This document shows, piece after piece, positions 12,640-24,845 of a stretch of DNA of 64,000 nucleotides. Numbering within the stretch: position 1 is the stretch's first letter; each line of letters begins with the position of its first letter. The DNA lies in assembly GCA_023653785.1 (NCBI GenBank), contig JAMKCH010051436.1, forward strand, positions 1 to 64,000. Reading direction: 5' to 3'. This DNA comes from Ophioderma brevispina (taxonomy: Eukaryota; Echinodermata; Ophiuroidea; Amphilepidida; Ophiodermatidae). Both the position numbers and the translations under genes were made by a program. The notes beneath the pieces are model-generated. The model did not search any database. It was not told where the DNA came from and was given only the letters and a program-made list of their open reading frames with translations.

Positions 12640-12990
12640 AGGGGGGTGTACTCACCCAAATGACCATACGGGGACGTGCCGCAAATAGGGGTCTCATTTA
12701 CAGCCTTCTGGTATATCAATGACCACCTTTTCCATGCTAGGTTTGATATAGAAAAGGATCGTATTTTTCATTCTTGATTTCCAAATTGTTCAAGAATTAA
12801 TTCATTTCCTCAATCGAAAGCCAATATATGCAAATTTCCTAAAAAGGTTGAAATTTCGTTCAATTTGGACCAAAGTCTGCATATCTGGTATAGCTATGAC
12901 TCCCTTTTTCGGCAAAATTGGTATAGATATGTGTCATACTTCCAGACTTTTGTAGGCACGTCCCTAACCAAACCAAACTGGGGACCCTGT
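12640..12990. repeat. Probable dispersed repeat with GGGACGTGCC ends
   Basis: The word GGGACGTGCC at about 12671-12680 recurs inverted at about 12956-12965, bracketing some 300 bp with no coding content. This could be a small inverted-repeat element. Outer boundaries and target duplication were not resolved. Confidence 0.3.
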
Positions 12991-13675
12991 GACCAGGGCC
13001 CTGCAGATGAGCTCTTTCATTTAAAAAAAATACGTATTTTCTAAACTTTATTCAGATTCAGCTTGATAAATGCATTTAAAAGTTCTTTTTTTTTTAATGG
13101 CTTCCCATTTGCACGGAATTATGTTTAAAACATTTAACCAGATATACCAGGCTGAAAGGACTAGACGTCATGTATAACAGGAACCGATGCCATGTACCTT
13201 AAAACACCCCTTTGGAGGTTTATTAAATTAAAGTACTGTTTATTAAATGGTTCACACATTTTTATCAAATGATACATGAAATTAAGCATTAAATTATTTT
13301 TCAAAAAGTGTTTTTTGGTGTTTTTTACTTTTTTATATTTTCCATATTTAAAATAGTAGAAATCAATACGCATTTTATTAATGTTTCAAATTATTATTTT
13401 AGATTCCTTATTCCAAAGTAACAGTTGTAAGATATATTACAAATATATTACACAGACATAATATAATCTTTTACATGTCACATTAGAATTTGTAATGAAC
13501 GATGTGAAGTTCGAATATCCGTATTAATCAGCTTTGAGGATATGAAATTAGTTAGGTTGAATCTCGGTTTAATATGATATGTGCGGTATATTTATCGACT
13601 AAAATTATCGACGTTTTAGCCCACTTGATGCGTGGACTAGCTTACAGCCTAGATAAAAGGGCAAGGTAAGTACTA
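12991..13675. other. Unassigned AT-rich DNA
   Basis: No feature was recognised; very AT-rich around 13200-13480. Confidence 0.4.
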
Positions 13676-14369
13676 CCGTGTGTCCCCCAAAAAAACGCAA
13701 CACTTGGTGGCAGGCGCCATAAGTTTTGAACAAACGCACGAGTCTACTTGTTCTTTGTTGTAAGGTAAGATAAGACTATTAGCTAATATCCCTGAAAAGT
13801 TCATAAAGGTAGAGTCAATATATTTTAAGATATGACCCCAGAAATCAAGTAACCTGCAGGACCCATTTAACCAAATTGAGGCGCTATTAACTACAAATAC
13901 AGCACTGTACGTTTTGCGCCCAGAACCACCAATATGAATCTGTAAGTCCCAACCACACGTGCACCATTTTCCCCTTTTTTAAAAGACAGGTGCTGCAACA
14001 AATATTAACATATGAATGTTTCCATTGGTAATAACAGCTAAAAAACATGCATTTTAACACACTTAAAAGATCGAATTAGGAATGTATGATCAACAAACTC
14101 TTCGTATTGTCTAAATAAGACTGCATTGAATTAGAGCTAATCATTCATCATCATTTTGTGACGGCACACAAAGAGTTATCTTAACCCAAAATTAATGAGA
14201 GAATGAATATACTGATATTGTCATTGAGTTTTGTGTTGAAAACATAGGTTTTACCTTCATAAAGTTGAGAATGTAACATTATTTTCAGCAACAAGCAAGT
14301 TGCAGCCAAACGCAGTTTGTCATTTTATGGTGCCTGCCACCAAGTGTTGCGTTTTTTTGGGACACACGG
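13676..14369. mobile_element. Tc1/mariner-like non-autonomous DNA transposon
   Basis: The left end reads CCGTGTGTCCCCCAAAAAAA and continues CGCAACACTTGGTGGCAGG. The right end, on the opposite strand, reads CCGTGTGTCCCAAAAAAACG and continues CAACACTTGGTGGCAGG. The terminal inverted repeats are about 46 bp, differing by a 2-base length change and one G/A. A TA dinucleotide flanks each side (13674-13675, 14370-14371), the target duplication of the Tc1/mariner superfamily, whose ends often carry GTGTCCCAAAAAAA. The 694-bp interior shows no transposase frame, so the copy is non-autonomous. Confidence 0.85.
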
Positions 14370-14499
14370 TATATTAATACTATATCACTAGCTATCTTTG
14401 CATAGTTTAAAGCAATATAACGTATAATTGAAACAACGAATTCAAGCTAAATATTTATTTCCCGAATAAAGGTGACAATTCGATTTTCTTCCGGCAAAC
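14370..14499. other. Unassigned DNA
   Basis: Short spacer; no feature was recognised. Confidence 0.4.
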
Positions 14500-14935
14500 A
14501 TTACGGATTTGAACCGATACAGGACACATACATATCTGTTACGGTGACATGAAATACAGTGTCCGTGTGACTGAGTGACCTACCAAGCATCTAGCCATTG
14601 TATACTCCATTGAGTGCCATACGCATCATTTGTTTCAGCACTGTACCCAAATGGTCTCATCTTAAAGGTCACGGTTTATTCTGTACATTTTGATGTGGTA
14701 ACCAGGACACTCTCTCATGGGGGACACTCAGTTTCTTTACACTGGCAACGTTTCTGCGACTCTGATGTTGAGCACGTTCGAATAAGACCATTGCCAGGTC
14801 CATTGGCTCACGCTAACTTTGGTTTGAGCCACTGGCAAATCATAATTCGGAACAGGGGCTTGAACCCGTAACCAATGGATACTAACATGCTCTACATCAG
14901 CGAATTGAAAACCCGATTTAGAAGTATGTGCAAGT
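14500..14935 (-). repeat. tRNA-like SINE-type remnant
   Basis: On the minus strand, 14842-14905 reads like the 3' half of a tRNA: a TAGAGCATG block, a variable stretch, and GGTTACGGGTTCAAGCCCC containing a pol III B box (GGTTCAAGCC). A second B-box-like GGTTCAAATCC lies at about 14505-14515 on the same strand. The stems are not properly paired, so this is not a functional tRNA. A decayed tRNA-derived SINE is the likely source. Confidence 0.35.
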
Positions 14936-17712
14936 GCCAGGTTCTCATATCAAGTAGAGAACACCATAGACACAAATCGGAACAAGCACCTTTAAAGGCT
15001 AAATTGCGTGGCAGAAACGTACATCGCAGCCATGGCGGAGTCTGTGAATTTCGAAAGAGCTCCCCGGAAGAGCTCAGAGTAAAAGCATGTTTTCTTCGCT
15101 GTTTGTATTCCGATAACCCTTTCAACCTTCTGGTACGTTTGCTTTGAGATTACATCACTATAATATCTCCTGATTTGTCAGTGCTTTACTGTTCATTTAT
15201 AAAACAAATATAGATTTATAAATAGCAGAATGTTATTCGTTTGTTTAAAATAGAGTTGTTCTGTTTTAAATCATTTAATATTACTTCGTTGCACAATAAT
15301 TAGCTTGCAAATTAAATTATGTAAAATAGTATCTTTGCGAAAACTCACAGAATGCAACTGGATTGGACAAAACGTCTACTCTTCATGTTTGGCAAAATGT
15401 AAATGTCAAGTTCTAGCGGTGTTAAACAGTATGCATCATTAAAATATAAAGCAATAGTATATCTTACATAGTACATCTTATCAATCAATCAAACAGCAAA
15501 TCTATATATCTACTTGTTGTATTTATTATCTATTTATCTGTGTGTTGCATATAGTAAGTCATTTGAACGCGTAGGTGAAATCATTTCACTACTGATAATG
15601 ATTGATTAATAAATAGAGTTCACCGGTATCAAATATTGACGAAGTATTCTCGTGTCGATTCAAAGGTGTTACGATACCAGATGCTTATTTACGTTATTAT
15701 CGATAAAACTAAATATTAAATATCAGCGTATAAGCTGAGGCGAGAACAATATATGCGCACATATTTTACGAGATATTATTCCATTATCTGTATTATTTGT
15801 CCTCTGACCTGACAAGACATGCTCAGATGGAGCTCGTTACTCTCAGCTGTCTCAGCTATTAATCGTTCACAACGCCTAACGATAGAATATTGATAAGGTC
15901 AAAGTGTTCGTGTACTATTAGATCAACAAATTGTTAATGGAATAAATTACCGTTAGCTGAAGAAGTACAGATAAGAGTATACAGAGAGAGAGAGGGGGAG
16001 ATCACCGCAGCGCCACCTCGACCTTTATACGAGGCGTATTTCCTCACAATTTTACATCTTATCAAACAGTTCAAATAACCAGTTGTTTTATATAAAGCGT
16101 TTCTTTACAGAAATATCTGTCAGTTTTCTTTGTTTGTGCACAAAAACATATCTTCTTACAATATAAGAAAGGATAAAGCATTTCTTGTTACTAATTGGCT
16201 AACGTAGGTTATTCACAATTATTTTTAAAAAGTTGTTCGAAAGGACGCGTTTTTAACACCAATCCCACGGACGCAATATGCATTGTAATACTTGTAAACT
16301 AACACGTGAACATTGAGATTGTGGACTTCATTAGCTGAGATTTCTGGAAACAATTCGGGCGGGAGCTGTGACAAGTTATGTAAGGTTAAAAGGTTCATGT
16401 TTCATTGTAATTTCTTGTATTAAAAGTACAATGAAAACAAAATAGGAGAAAAATAGCTTGCAATACTATACATAAGCACCAGAATTGATAACATTGCGCA
16501 AAGAAAACGATATTTTAGTGTTAAAATGACAAAAAAGACATTCTCAATCTTACACTATTTGAAAATTTTACGGGGTGATAACGTGGGCCACAAAGTGTGT
16601 GATTTTGATGGGTGTGTATGTGGGTGGGGAAGGCGGTAATTCTCTGTATTCCTCTGTATTTCCGCCTTGGGTGAATCCTATAAATTTGGAAGTGCGAACT
16701 TATCACCTTCGTAATTCCACACCAGTGGAAATGGTATTACCCATTCAATTGACCACTACTCAGTATTACACAAGGAATGAAATTGAAAGCTTTCGGTTTC
16801 TTTGGTAAACGCCGCAAAAGGTAAAAAGAAGCACATCTGATCAAACGTTCCAAAATGGGATGGGACAACCGTTGCTCTCTCTGACCACCGTCTCTTGCTT
16901 GTCTATATACACCATGAGCTAGTAAAATCTCAATTCCTTTTGCACAGTTCAGTAGCCTTAATCCACCAATTTATACATGTTTCACAGCGGTCATTCCTCC
17001 TATCTCCGTCCACTCTTGATAATATCAATACTTTAAGCTTACTGCTATAAGAATGCAATCGAATGTTCTTTCTTATTCACGAATAAGTGACTTTCGTCTA
17101 TATTTGTTTTCGAAAAAAAAAGTCAAGAAGCTATATCTGCGACAAACAACGGGTTCTTAGATTTGTTGTCCTGAACTAGTCTGTTGAAAATAATACGATT
17201 AATGAAACTTATCAGTTTTCGGTTAATTATGCAATTCTTTCGTTTAAGCTGTTTTTATTTATTTTTTCTAGTACGTTCCTAGATCTTGTAATTTTTTGCA
17301 TGTCGTTTATATCGGATGCACTGATTGTGGACAAACATGAAGCTAATTTTAGAGACATTACGGACGAAACGTAAATAAATTGACCTTGAAAGCAGCAGAT
17401 ACCGTGTGGATATGTGTTTAGTGTTCTTAAGCTCTCGTATTTGGCTTTTCCTCTACCTGGAATCTTAGGCAATGATAGTGGTGAACAAACAACAAAACAA
17501 ACTTTGATGAAGTTTGTTCCAAAAACTGCAAACAACAGTCCGCTATTTGTCCACACACGCACTCATTCATTCAATAATGAGTCCTTGTTACGGTTGTACG
17601 TGCTTCAAAGAGTATGGGGAAATTACTAGAATAAGTACGGCGGTAAATCAAGTAATAAAGAGTGCCCATGTTTGGGTGGTTGTATCAACAACCATCTTTT
17701 AATTGGAAGTGA
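14936..17712. other. Unassigned DNA
   Basis: No gene or element was supported. A short AGAG tract lies near 15983. The small open frames (14614-15147, 16521-16808, 17227-17702) show no recognisable domain. Confidence 0.4.
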
Positions 17713-17721
17713 TCTACGAGC

Positions 17722-17906
17722 GGGTGTTTCCATAAGGTGACACCCTTTTCTGACATACTTTTCTGACACCCTATGAATTCGGAAAACTTAACGGACCTTA
17801 ACGGAATAAACCACACGGTTTATGTGGTTTATTCCATGAAGGTTTCCGAATTCATAGGGTGTCAGAAAAGTATGTCAGAAAAGGGTGTCACCTTATTGAA
17901 ACACCC
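17722..17906. mobile_element. 185-bp foldback element with 9-bp target duplication
   Basis: The left arm starts GGGTGTTTCCATAAGGTGAC and the right arm, on the opposite strand, starts GGGTGTTTCAATAAGGTGAC. Pairing runs almost without interruption to a small central loop near 17813, so the element is essentially one hairpin. A perfect direct repeat TCTACGAGC flanks it at 17713-17721 and 17907-17915. Duplications of 8-11 bp are typical of Mutator-like elements, which is my best but uncertain assignment. Confidence 0.9.
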
Positions 17907-17915
17907 TCTACGAGC

Positions 17916-19221
17916 TATGTACCATGCACCTGTTTTGCACCTGGAACACATTCTTTGCATTCTACACATATGTTCCAGTGAGTATATTGTTTGACCGTCA
18001 AATATGGCTGCTATTCCGTGCTATAAAGTACTCTTTTGTACTTAACAGGATCCGATAATGCAAATTTCACATTTAATTGCCCAAATATTTCCTAAGTTGC
18101 ACTTGAATTTTAAGAAATAGACTAAGAGAAGTTTGCGTTTGTCCATCAATAATGCATGGCATTTTGGCATGTACAAGGTGACCCAATAAATGCAACTCTT
18201 AACAATGTCAAGATATTTTAATGGGTTTCATGTATGGGTCACTCTAAACAAAACTTCTTTACATCTGAAAATCCCATTGATGTTCATTTGTATACAATTC
18301 CCTTATTCATCGAATTACTTGAGCGTGATTCTTAACATAAACACTTGAAACCAATTTGCAGTTAACATGTCACAAATGTGTAAATAAAGACGTTGTCTAA
18401 TGTATTGAACCGGAGAATGGCTTTCCAAAGGTAGAAACTCAAAGAAGTTAAACATGCTCTACTCTTGTTGCGCTTTCACGGTGTTTTGGTTGACACCATT
18501 GACAGGGTTTTAAATAACAGTGTGAATGCACGACTAGCACAATGGAATCAATATTCCGGATTCTTTGCCACAGCTGCCGTTTTCCTACTCTGTCTTTACC
18601 TTCATTTCTTGGATATCATGAAGTGATCACGTACACAGAGAGGCAGGATGAAGGGAGAGATTGAGTGATTGAGACACAGAGAACGGAGGCGAGTATGGAT
18701 GAAATTGTTGACAATTCTTGTAAGCGGAGCGTCTAAAGGTGTAGGGAAGCTTACGGGCCAAGGTTGTGACATCAGTAATGCTGCAGTTATGATACTTTAA
18801 TTTGGACCATTGTTTTAAAACAAACAATAGTACCCGGGCCATTTAAAAGTGAACGGTCACTTCGGCTCTCGATTAATTCCGCCATTGGTGGAACATAATT
18901 GGGGGTAGAGGGGTGAGATATGTGTGGACCCTTTAGTTGAAGCAGTATACAAGTGAAACATTTCAGTTTTAAGAACTGCAACGAAAAATACACAATATAC
19001 AGGATGTAAAAACATTGTACATGTGTTCATTCAATCGCAACTTTTCTAATAACCATTTTTTCACTACAAATTCTGAAAAAAAGAAAGAAATCACTTGAAA
19101 AATGGAGCAGGTACGGACAGTTTTGTACACTTCCCGTTTTTCTCCCACCAGGTTTTGTGTAAATGGATGGAAACCTCGCTCATATTGGTCAATGCTATTC
19201 TTCCTATATTTTTTAATGGTG
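17916..19221. other. Unassigned DNA
   Basis: No gene, RNA or element was supported. Confidence 0.4.
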
Positions 19222-19397
19222 GCACCGGCGTAAAAGGAGATATAATCCAGCAGGATTCATAAACCGGGCTCTATAGACGACAAGGGAATAAAGCGTTAAA
19301 CTAATGTTGCGTGAAAAGTCAACTGAATCGATTGCCCTATTGTTCACCATTATAGTCTGACTGTGAGCCCGGAGGACTATATCTCCTGCCACACAGG
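19222..19397 (-). mobile_element. Short DNA element, family 1, copy 2
   Basis: The reverse complement matches the copy at 54776-54951: GGAGATATAGTCCTCCGGGC, then AATGGTGAACAATAGGGCAA, TCGATTCAGTTGAC, CGCAACATTAGTTT and CGCTTTATTCC in the same order. The two ends (AAAAGGAGATATAATCC and GCAGGAGATATAGTCC) are inverted copies. There is no coding capacity. Confidence 0.75.
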
Positions 19398-19964
19398 CAT
19401 GTTAAAAGTAATAGCCAAACATTCTTTATTTCAAAACAATAAAATACAAAACCGGTCATTTTTTAAAACGAATCTTTGCAAAAAAAATGCACAAAATGAA
19501 ATTGATCGCAGGAAGCTTCCATTGATCAACGACGGTTTCTAAAAGATTTGAAACATATTTTGGACGAGAGTTCGTTGCATAAAAATATTGTACAAATAAA
19601 ACTTTACATTGATCTACTACATGTTTAAAAAATGAAACAGATTTTGGATAAGATTTCTTTTCATAGAATATTGCACAAAATAAAATTGGTTTAAAGACCC
19701 CCTTGCAGAAAGTCATTCAATTCAAATCTGGTACTTTCAAAACTTAATAAATCCATGTAAAATGGGCTTCTTGATCTTAGCAAGAAAATTATAATAGTGT
19801 TTGTTATCTTATTTCTCCAATGAAGTATCCCTGCAACATTAATTCCTACCTTTGAATGTAAAAAAAAAAAAACACCTTCACGGTTATTCCAGCTATGTAA
19901 TTGATTTGAACTACTTGGAATTTAAAATAGGTACATTAGAATGAAGTTATTGGAAAGAGGACTT
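19398..19964. other. Unassigned DNA
   Basis: AT-rich. An 86-codon minus-strand frame at 19456-19716 contains two loosely similar blocks (VVDQCKV, VVDQWKL) but no known domain. Confidence 0.35.
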
Positions 19965-20611
19965 CCCAGATAGCACGCATATATTGGCCCAACAATGGTT
20001 CCCCATCGGTAATCTTGGCATCGGCATCACGTGGCTAACTTATATTGGTCCACTATTGGTTTTCCATTGGCAATGTGATATCGGCTTCATATCGGCATCC
20101 TTTAATGGTCTAATATTGGCGCATCATATTGGCAATCGACCAACAGCCAATATAAAGCCAATTATTGGGATAACGTTGGCCCAATATTGGCTTAAGGCTA
20201 ATTGTTTGCCTAAAAATAGCAGGATGAGAAAACAATAAAAACATACATAAATACGCTAAAATATCTCAAGGACGATTGTTTTGATCAGAACACAATATTT
20301 CAAAAATATTATACTATATAATACCAATTTCAATTAAAAAATAACTATTTGACTAGCTCAAATTATTTAAATAATTTATTTAAATATAGCAGGTTGAAAA
20401 TATATTTATTTTGCCAATAAAAAATATTGATATATTCCCAATATTGGTTCAATATCTATTACCAAGAATTGGTCCATTGGCCCGGCCCCAATATTGGTCC
20501 AATTTTGGGCCGATGAGCAAATAATATTGGACCGATAACTGTAGCCAATACTGGTCCGATATTGAGTATATATTGGGCCTATATTGGCCCAATATCTCCA
20601 TGTTATCTGGG
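19965..20611. mobile_element. Inverted-repeat DNA element with CCCAGATA ends and CCAATATTGG repeats
   Basis: The left end is CCCAGATAGCACGCATATAT and the right end, on the opposite strand, is CCCAGATAACATGGAGATAT. Both ends are packed with imperfect copies of the self-complementary word CCAATATTGG and with TATTGGCCCAATA (left about 19980-20195, right about 20430-20590). These surround an AT-rich centre of about 200 bp. Repeated subterminal motifs are typical of transposase-binding regions. No coding frame survives. Target duplication and superfamily were not resolved. Confidence 0.7.
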
Positions 20612-21370
20612 TTGTTTTCTCTTCTAGACAGAGGGGTTTACCAAGTGTTAATTAAGCGTTGAATGTTTACAATGTTTACAAGTGTTTGCAATTAATAATC
20701 TGGATACAATTTTAAAATAAGTGAATTTATGCAGAATGTCATTGATTTCAGTTATTATCTGCAATTCCATTGAAAAGGGTGCGCAATGCGAAATCTTTCA
20801 CATGTGATTTACTTCTTTACCAAGTTCCTTTATTTATAAAGCATAGAAGTATAAGTATGCAAAGTCGAAACATCAACAGCGTCCAGTTGTTAAACAGGTA
20901 AGGGTCCACCGTTTGTGTTTTTGAAACATTTTAGTTGATCACACACGATAGATAGGCAATAATGCGGAACAATAAAAGAGGCTGTCTCATTCTATCGATT
21001 TATTTGATGGTAAACACCAATCGCTTGCTACCTTGACCATTTGACATTTAGCGACGTATTCCTTAATTCCCACTTTCTACTCGAATGTAAAAGGAGTTCT
21101 AAATAGATAAGAAAAAAACCCTCCAAAACTCTTCGTGAAACGTCTATTTTTGAAGTTATTACATTGTTCTGACTTGAGATCACTGTAGGTAAATAAATGC
21201 TACTATCCTAAAAATCCCGTAGTCGAACGAAACACTAAGAATTGCACTTTGATGAGTTTATTTTAAACGGTATAACTACACTTTGATTGTGCCACACATT
21301 TTTATTTGTAGTTTGCGCGTCGAATTTCAATTAGTAGTGTATATTCAGAATCTATTACTCTGTGATCATG
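20612..21370. other. Unassigned DNA
   Basis: No feature was recognised. Confidence 0.4.
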
Positions 21371-21450
21371 ATGGGGGGCGGGTTGGTGTAGCGGTCGAGT
21401 CAGCCTCAACCTTCATCAATGCGGCCCGTAGTCAGGGGGCACATGTCATC
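21371..21450 (+). repeat. SINE-head-like fragment
   Basis: The segment GGTTGGTGTAGCGGTCGAGT resembles a pol III A box in a tRNA-derived SINE head. GTAGTCAGGGGGCACATGTC at 21428 recurs, inverted and nearly exact, at about 26020-26040 beside a B-box-like motif. This is a weak assignment. Confidence 0.3.
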
Positions 21451-21899
21451 CTGTTGCTATTACTGCATGAAGGCTTGCCAAGTTTGGTTTTTAACTTCAT
21501 GTGTTCAATGACACCACAAGGAATAACTTCCAACTTGTTGTCTAATTCTCGGTCTTTTTTCGCAATTGGTAGGGCGCTTTTTCAAAGGGCCGCCCAATCA
21601 GCCCAATTTTTCAAATGAATCTTTTAAGGAAATGCCCATATCAGTTTATGATTTTTAGTTGGTGCTAAAGGGTCTTTGTGAATATGCTTAGTGCATAAAT
21701 ATTTACAATATACTTTAGGGGTTTAAAGGGCCAGTTAATGGGTTTAGAGGTCATAAACTCTTCAATAATTGATTTGTGAAGCCTTAAAGAAGCCTTTAGA
21801 AACTGTCCAAGCGAAGGGTAGTTTTTTTTCAAACCATTCTTCCTAACAGCAAAGAAGTCGGACGAATGGCGCCCCATACAAACCCAGGCCGCTTAAGTA
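21451..21899. other. Unassigned DNA, possible 5' arm of the next element
   Basis: No gene was recognised. Base composition changes from AT-rich to GC-richer near 21880, which I take as the approximate left limit of recognisable DIRS-like sequence. Confidence 0.35.
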
Positions 21900-22409
21900 A
21901 CCGTACATTCAAACCCCATACCTTTCCACCTGGAAACCTTAGCGGCTATTATCCCGGAACTACGCCAGGGGTGGAGGGCAACACTGGACTTTTAGGATGA
22001 ATACCTACACATGACCACCCATCCTTCAGACAGAAAATCATCCACAGCGAGACCTTCCCGTTCTAGAGTCTGCGCTTATGCTATCCACGGCCCCACGGAC
22101 TTCACACGAGATAGCCAAAGGTGATGGACGAAGCTTTGCGGTGACACGGAATGTCATCTTACATTTACTTCGACGAACGGCTGATCACTGCCCCATCCCA
22201 GGCCTTCGCTTTCAAATCTGAAAGACCTGCAGCCTTGTCAGCTCCCACGGACTAATCATCAACTGGAGGAGCCGCCATCCAACCATCCTAGACAGCGCGT
22301 TCCTGGGCCGGTCATAGACTTCGGTCGAGGGAAGGTGATTCCCGACAGCAGAGAGAAACACACCGCCATCTCCTGTGCACACGGAACCTCCTCGCCAGGC
22401 AGACATGCG

Positions 22410-24385
22410 CCAGCCAAACTGTTGTTACGGCTTCTTGGCCCCTTATAAGCAGACACAGTAGTCCTTCCCTAATGCCCCTATGTACGAGATACATACAGAT
22501 TCACGTTCTTTTCCCGTTACAAGTTCAGCCTCAATGTAGACTGGATGTCGAATGGGATAGCCGTCTCTCCAAAGGTCCACCACACCTCAGATGGTTAATG
22601 CAGCTCACAAAATTTCACTCTGGGCGGTCACGCTTCCACGTTCACCATAGACAGTGGGAAGGCTGGCGATTGGCAGTGTTTTGGACTCCAGCAATTGCGA
22701 AGCATCACATCAACCTTCTGAGAGCTGTGGGAGGTACGCCTGCATCAGGCACCTACAATCCCTAGGTCAAGGACCATGCGCCAACAACCTCAGAGTAGGA
22801 CTTTTATAACAAGCAGAGAGGGTTACATGCAGCCGGACATGTTCAACACAATCAAGCTGCTGATATGGTGTCAGCCCCACAGATCGAGCTCCAGGCAGTC
22901 CATCTCCCTTCCGGGAGCAACATTCTAGCGGGTACCCTATCGAGAAGGGGAACAACCATCCATGCCCGACCAAGGTCAGGGGCTTGTCAGTGGAATGGAA
23001 CCTAAAACCCAAAACAGTGTGCAGGTGGTCTAACAGACTCAGTGCTCGTAATTCAACCTTTTTGACAGCGACCGGAAACACCCAGCTCCCAACATACTGT
23101 CCTGGGGAGCGGACGCCATGAGTGCTCAGCTGGAAAAGGATCTCGGCATATGCGTTCCCCCGATTGCGATGATACCAAGGGTGTTGGAGAAGCTCTCGAG
23201 ATCAAGCGGGGCAAAATTCTTTAATAGCACACAATGGCGCAGACAGATATGGTTCTCACAGTGGCGGAACGGTTTTACATCCAAGGAAGACGGCTCAAAC
23301 CAAACTGTGGTTACGGCTCCTTGGCGTATCGCCCGCCTCACAGCTGTCCTACCCAATGCCCTACGTATGAGATACCATACAGCTTCAAGTTCTATCCAAG
23401 TTCAGCCCATTAAGAGAGACGGATGTCGAAGGGTATAAACGTCTCTCCAAAGGTCCACACGCCATCAGTGGATGCAGCGGGCTCACAACATTCACCCCGG
23501 CAGATCCCGCTTCCACGCCTACCATAGACACGTCCAAAATGGACTGGGAAGCCCACTGGGAAGGCTGGTGATTGGCAGTGCCTTGGACTCCAGCCAGTGT
23601 TTAAAGCAGCCATAACCTTCGGCGCTGTGGGCGGTCCGCCTGGATGACGGCGCCTACTTCCCATGGTCAAGACCAGGCGACCACCTACGCTGCAAACCTC
23701 ACGCTGCCAACAACCGCACGGTAGTGACTTATATGTAAACAAGTAGGGGTCCGTTCCCGAACTCGGTCGTGCCTGAGTGGACCAATTTGTCCAAAATGGA
23801 CCAATTGTACATCGTATGAAAAGGTCTGTCAACTGTAGGACATACGCATGAGTTAGTATTAGTATACACGTAGGGTTACTCACGAGTTTGGGGAATGAGC
23901 CCCTGGGAGGTTCCCGCAGACTGATTCTATGTCAACAGACAATCATGCTGCTAATATGGTGCCAGCGCCACAGGATTCAGCTAGAGGTAGTCCATTCCCG
24001 GAGCAGGCAACATTCTAGTTGGTACCCTGCGAAAAAAGGGGAAACACACCATTATACGCCCGACCAAGGTCGGGCTTGTTGGTGGAATGAACCAACCCAA
24101 CAAGTGTCAGGTGTCGTCAAACAGACTCGAGTGTCCTCTAATACACACCTTTGGTGCCTGCGGTGGAGCGGGCCGATGGAGTTCCATGGACGCAATGACG
24201 ATCAGCTGGGACAGGAAATCGTCATATGCGTTCCCCTGATAGCATGATACCCAGGGTGCTGGAGAAGCTCTCCCCGCCTTCCGATCACAGGGGTGCAACA
24301 TGTTCTATCCCACAATGGTCCAGAAAAAATGTGGTTCCCGAAAGTACTTACTAGCACGGTGGCGGAACCGTTTTACCTCCCGGAG
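22410..24385 (+). repeat. Internal tandem duplication within the DIRS-like relic
   Basis: CAAACTGTTGTTACGGCTTC at about 22416 recurs as CAAACTGTGGTTACGGCTCC at about 23302. The similarity continues through TCTCCAAAGGTCCAC, GGGAAGGCTGG-GATTGGCAGTG and CTGCT-ATATGGTG-CAGC to the TATGCGTTCCCC-GAT and GTGGCGGAACGGTTTTAC-like segments. The second unit is longer, in part because it contains the 158-bp element at 23746-23903. Confidence 0.7.
23746..23903. mobile_element. Short inverted-repeat element, family 2, copy 1
   Basis: Left end GGGGTCCGTTCCCGAACTCG; right end on the opposite strand GGGGCTCATTCCCCAAACTC. The interior words GGACCAATTTGTCC and ACGCATGAGTTAGTAT recur, inverted, in the copy at 63237-63378. 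The corresponding position in the first tandem unit of the DIRS-like relic lacks this block, so it inserted after the internal duplication. Confidence 0.75.
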
Positions 24386-24845
24386 GAGAGGACCTCTGTG
24401 AACCCGTACAAGACTCAAGTTCTCCAGCGACCAATTCAGACCTCCCCTTTTGCGTATGCGACCTTCATAGATCCTACAGTAATACAACGAGACAAGCACA
24501 GCCGCCAAAGTCAATCCTTATATAAGAGCCTCTTTGGGAACGTAGCAAAGTTCTTCACAATGGGTTTCCAGCCAACTAAGGGCCAGCAGCCACGCCTCCC
24601 GAAGACTGCAGTACTGACCGAAGCTTCATGTTCTAGGGCTTCTCAGGGGGATCTACAATGTATCATTCACCTGTCCGGAATGATCTCTTGAAGAGGATGT
24701 TTCACGAGTGTCCTCACAGGAAGTACCAGAATGGGATCTAAACAGAGGCCCTGCACCTCCTAACTGATCCCCTGTTCAAACCTCTGGATCAAGCTACCAT
24801 GGAAGAACTTACCAGGAAGATGGTGTTCCTAAAGAATGACTGTTC

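Larger units (their letters stand above)
21900..24845 (+). pseudogene. Rearranged DIRS-like retrotransposon relic (RT tail, RNase H, recombinase start)
   Basis: This GC-richer block translates, with many frameshifts, into DIRS-type pieces in the family order. GLIINWRSRHPTILDSAFLG (about 22246-22305) corresponds to the RT C-terminal GLIIN-EKS-L-P-Q---FLG region. HLRWLMQ--KFHSGRS--- and WEGWRLAV--- follow. RNase H pieces are HHINLL, LLIWCQ and AVHLPSGSNILAGTLSRRG. A linker block contains YAFP and TVAERF. EWDLN, LLTDPLFKPLDQATMEELTR and KMVFLK (about 24732-24835) match the start of the tyrosine recombinase (WDL-LVL--L---PFEPL----LT-KT-FL). RNase H and linker are present twice, from an internal tandem duplication (about 22410-23290 and 23298-24385). 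The recombinase is cut off near 24845, so the copy is inactive. Confidence 0.75.

Noticed and set aside
18176..18250. Short inverted GTGACCCA motif pair as a mini-transposon
   Set aside because: Inverted similarity is only about 10 bp over a 70-bp span with no further support.
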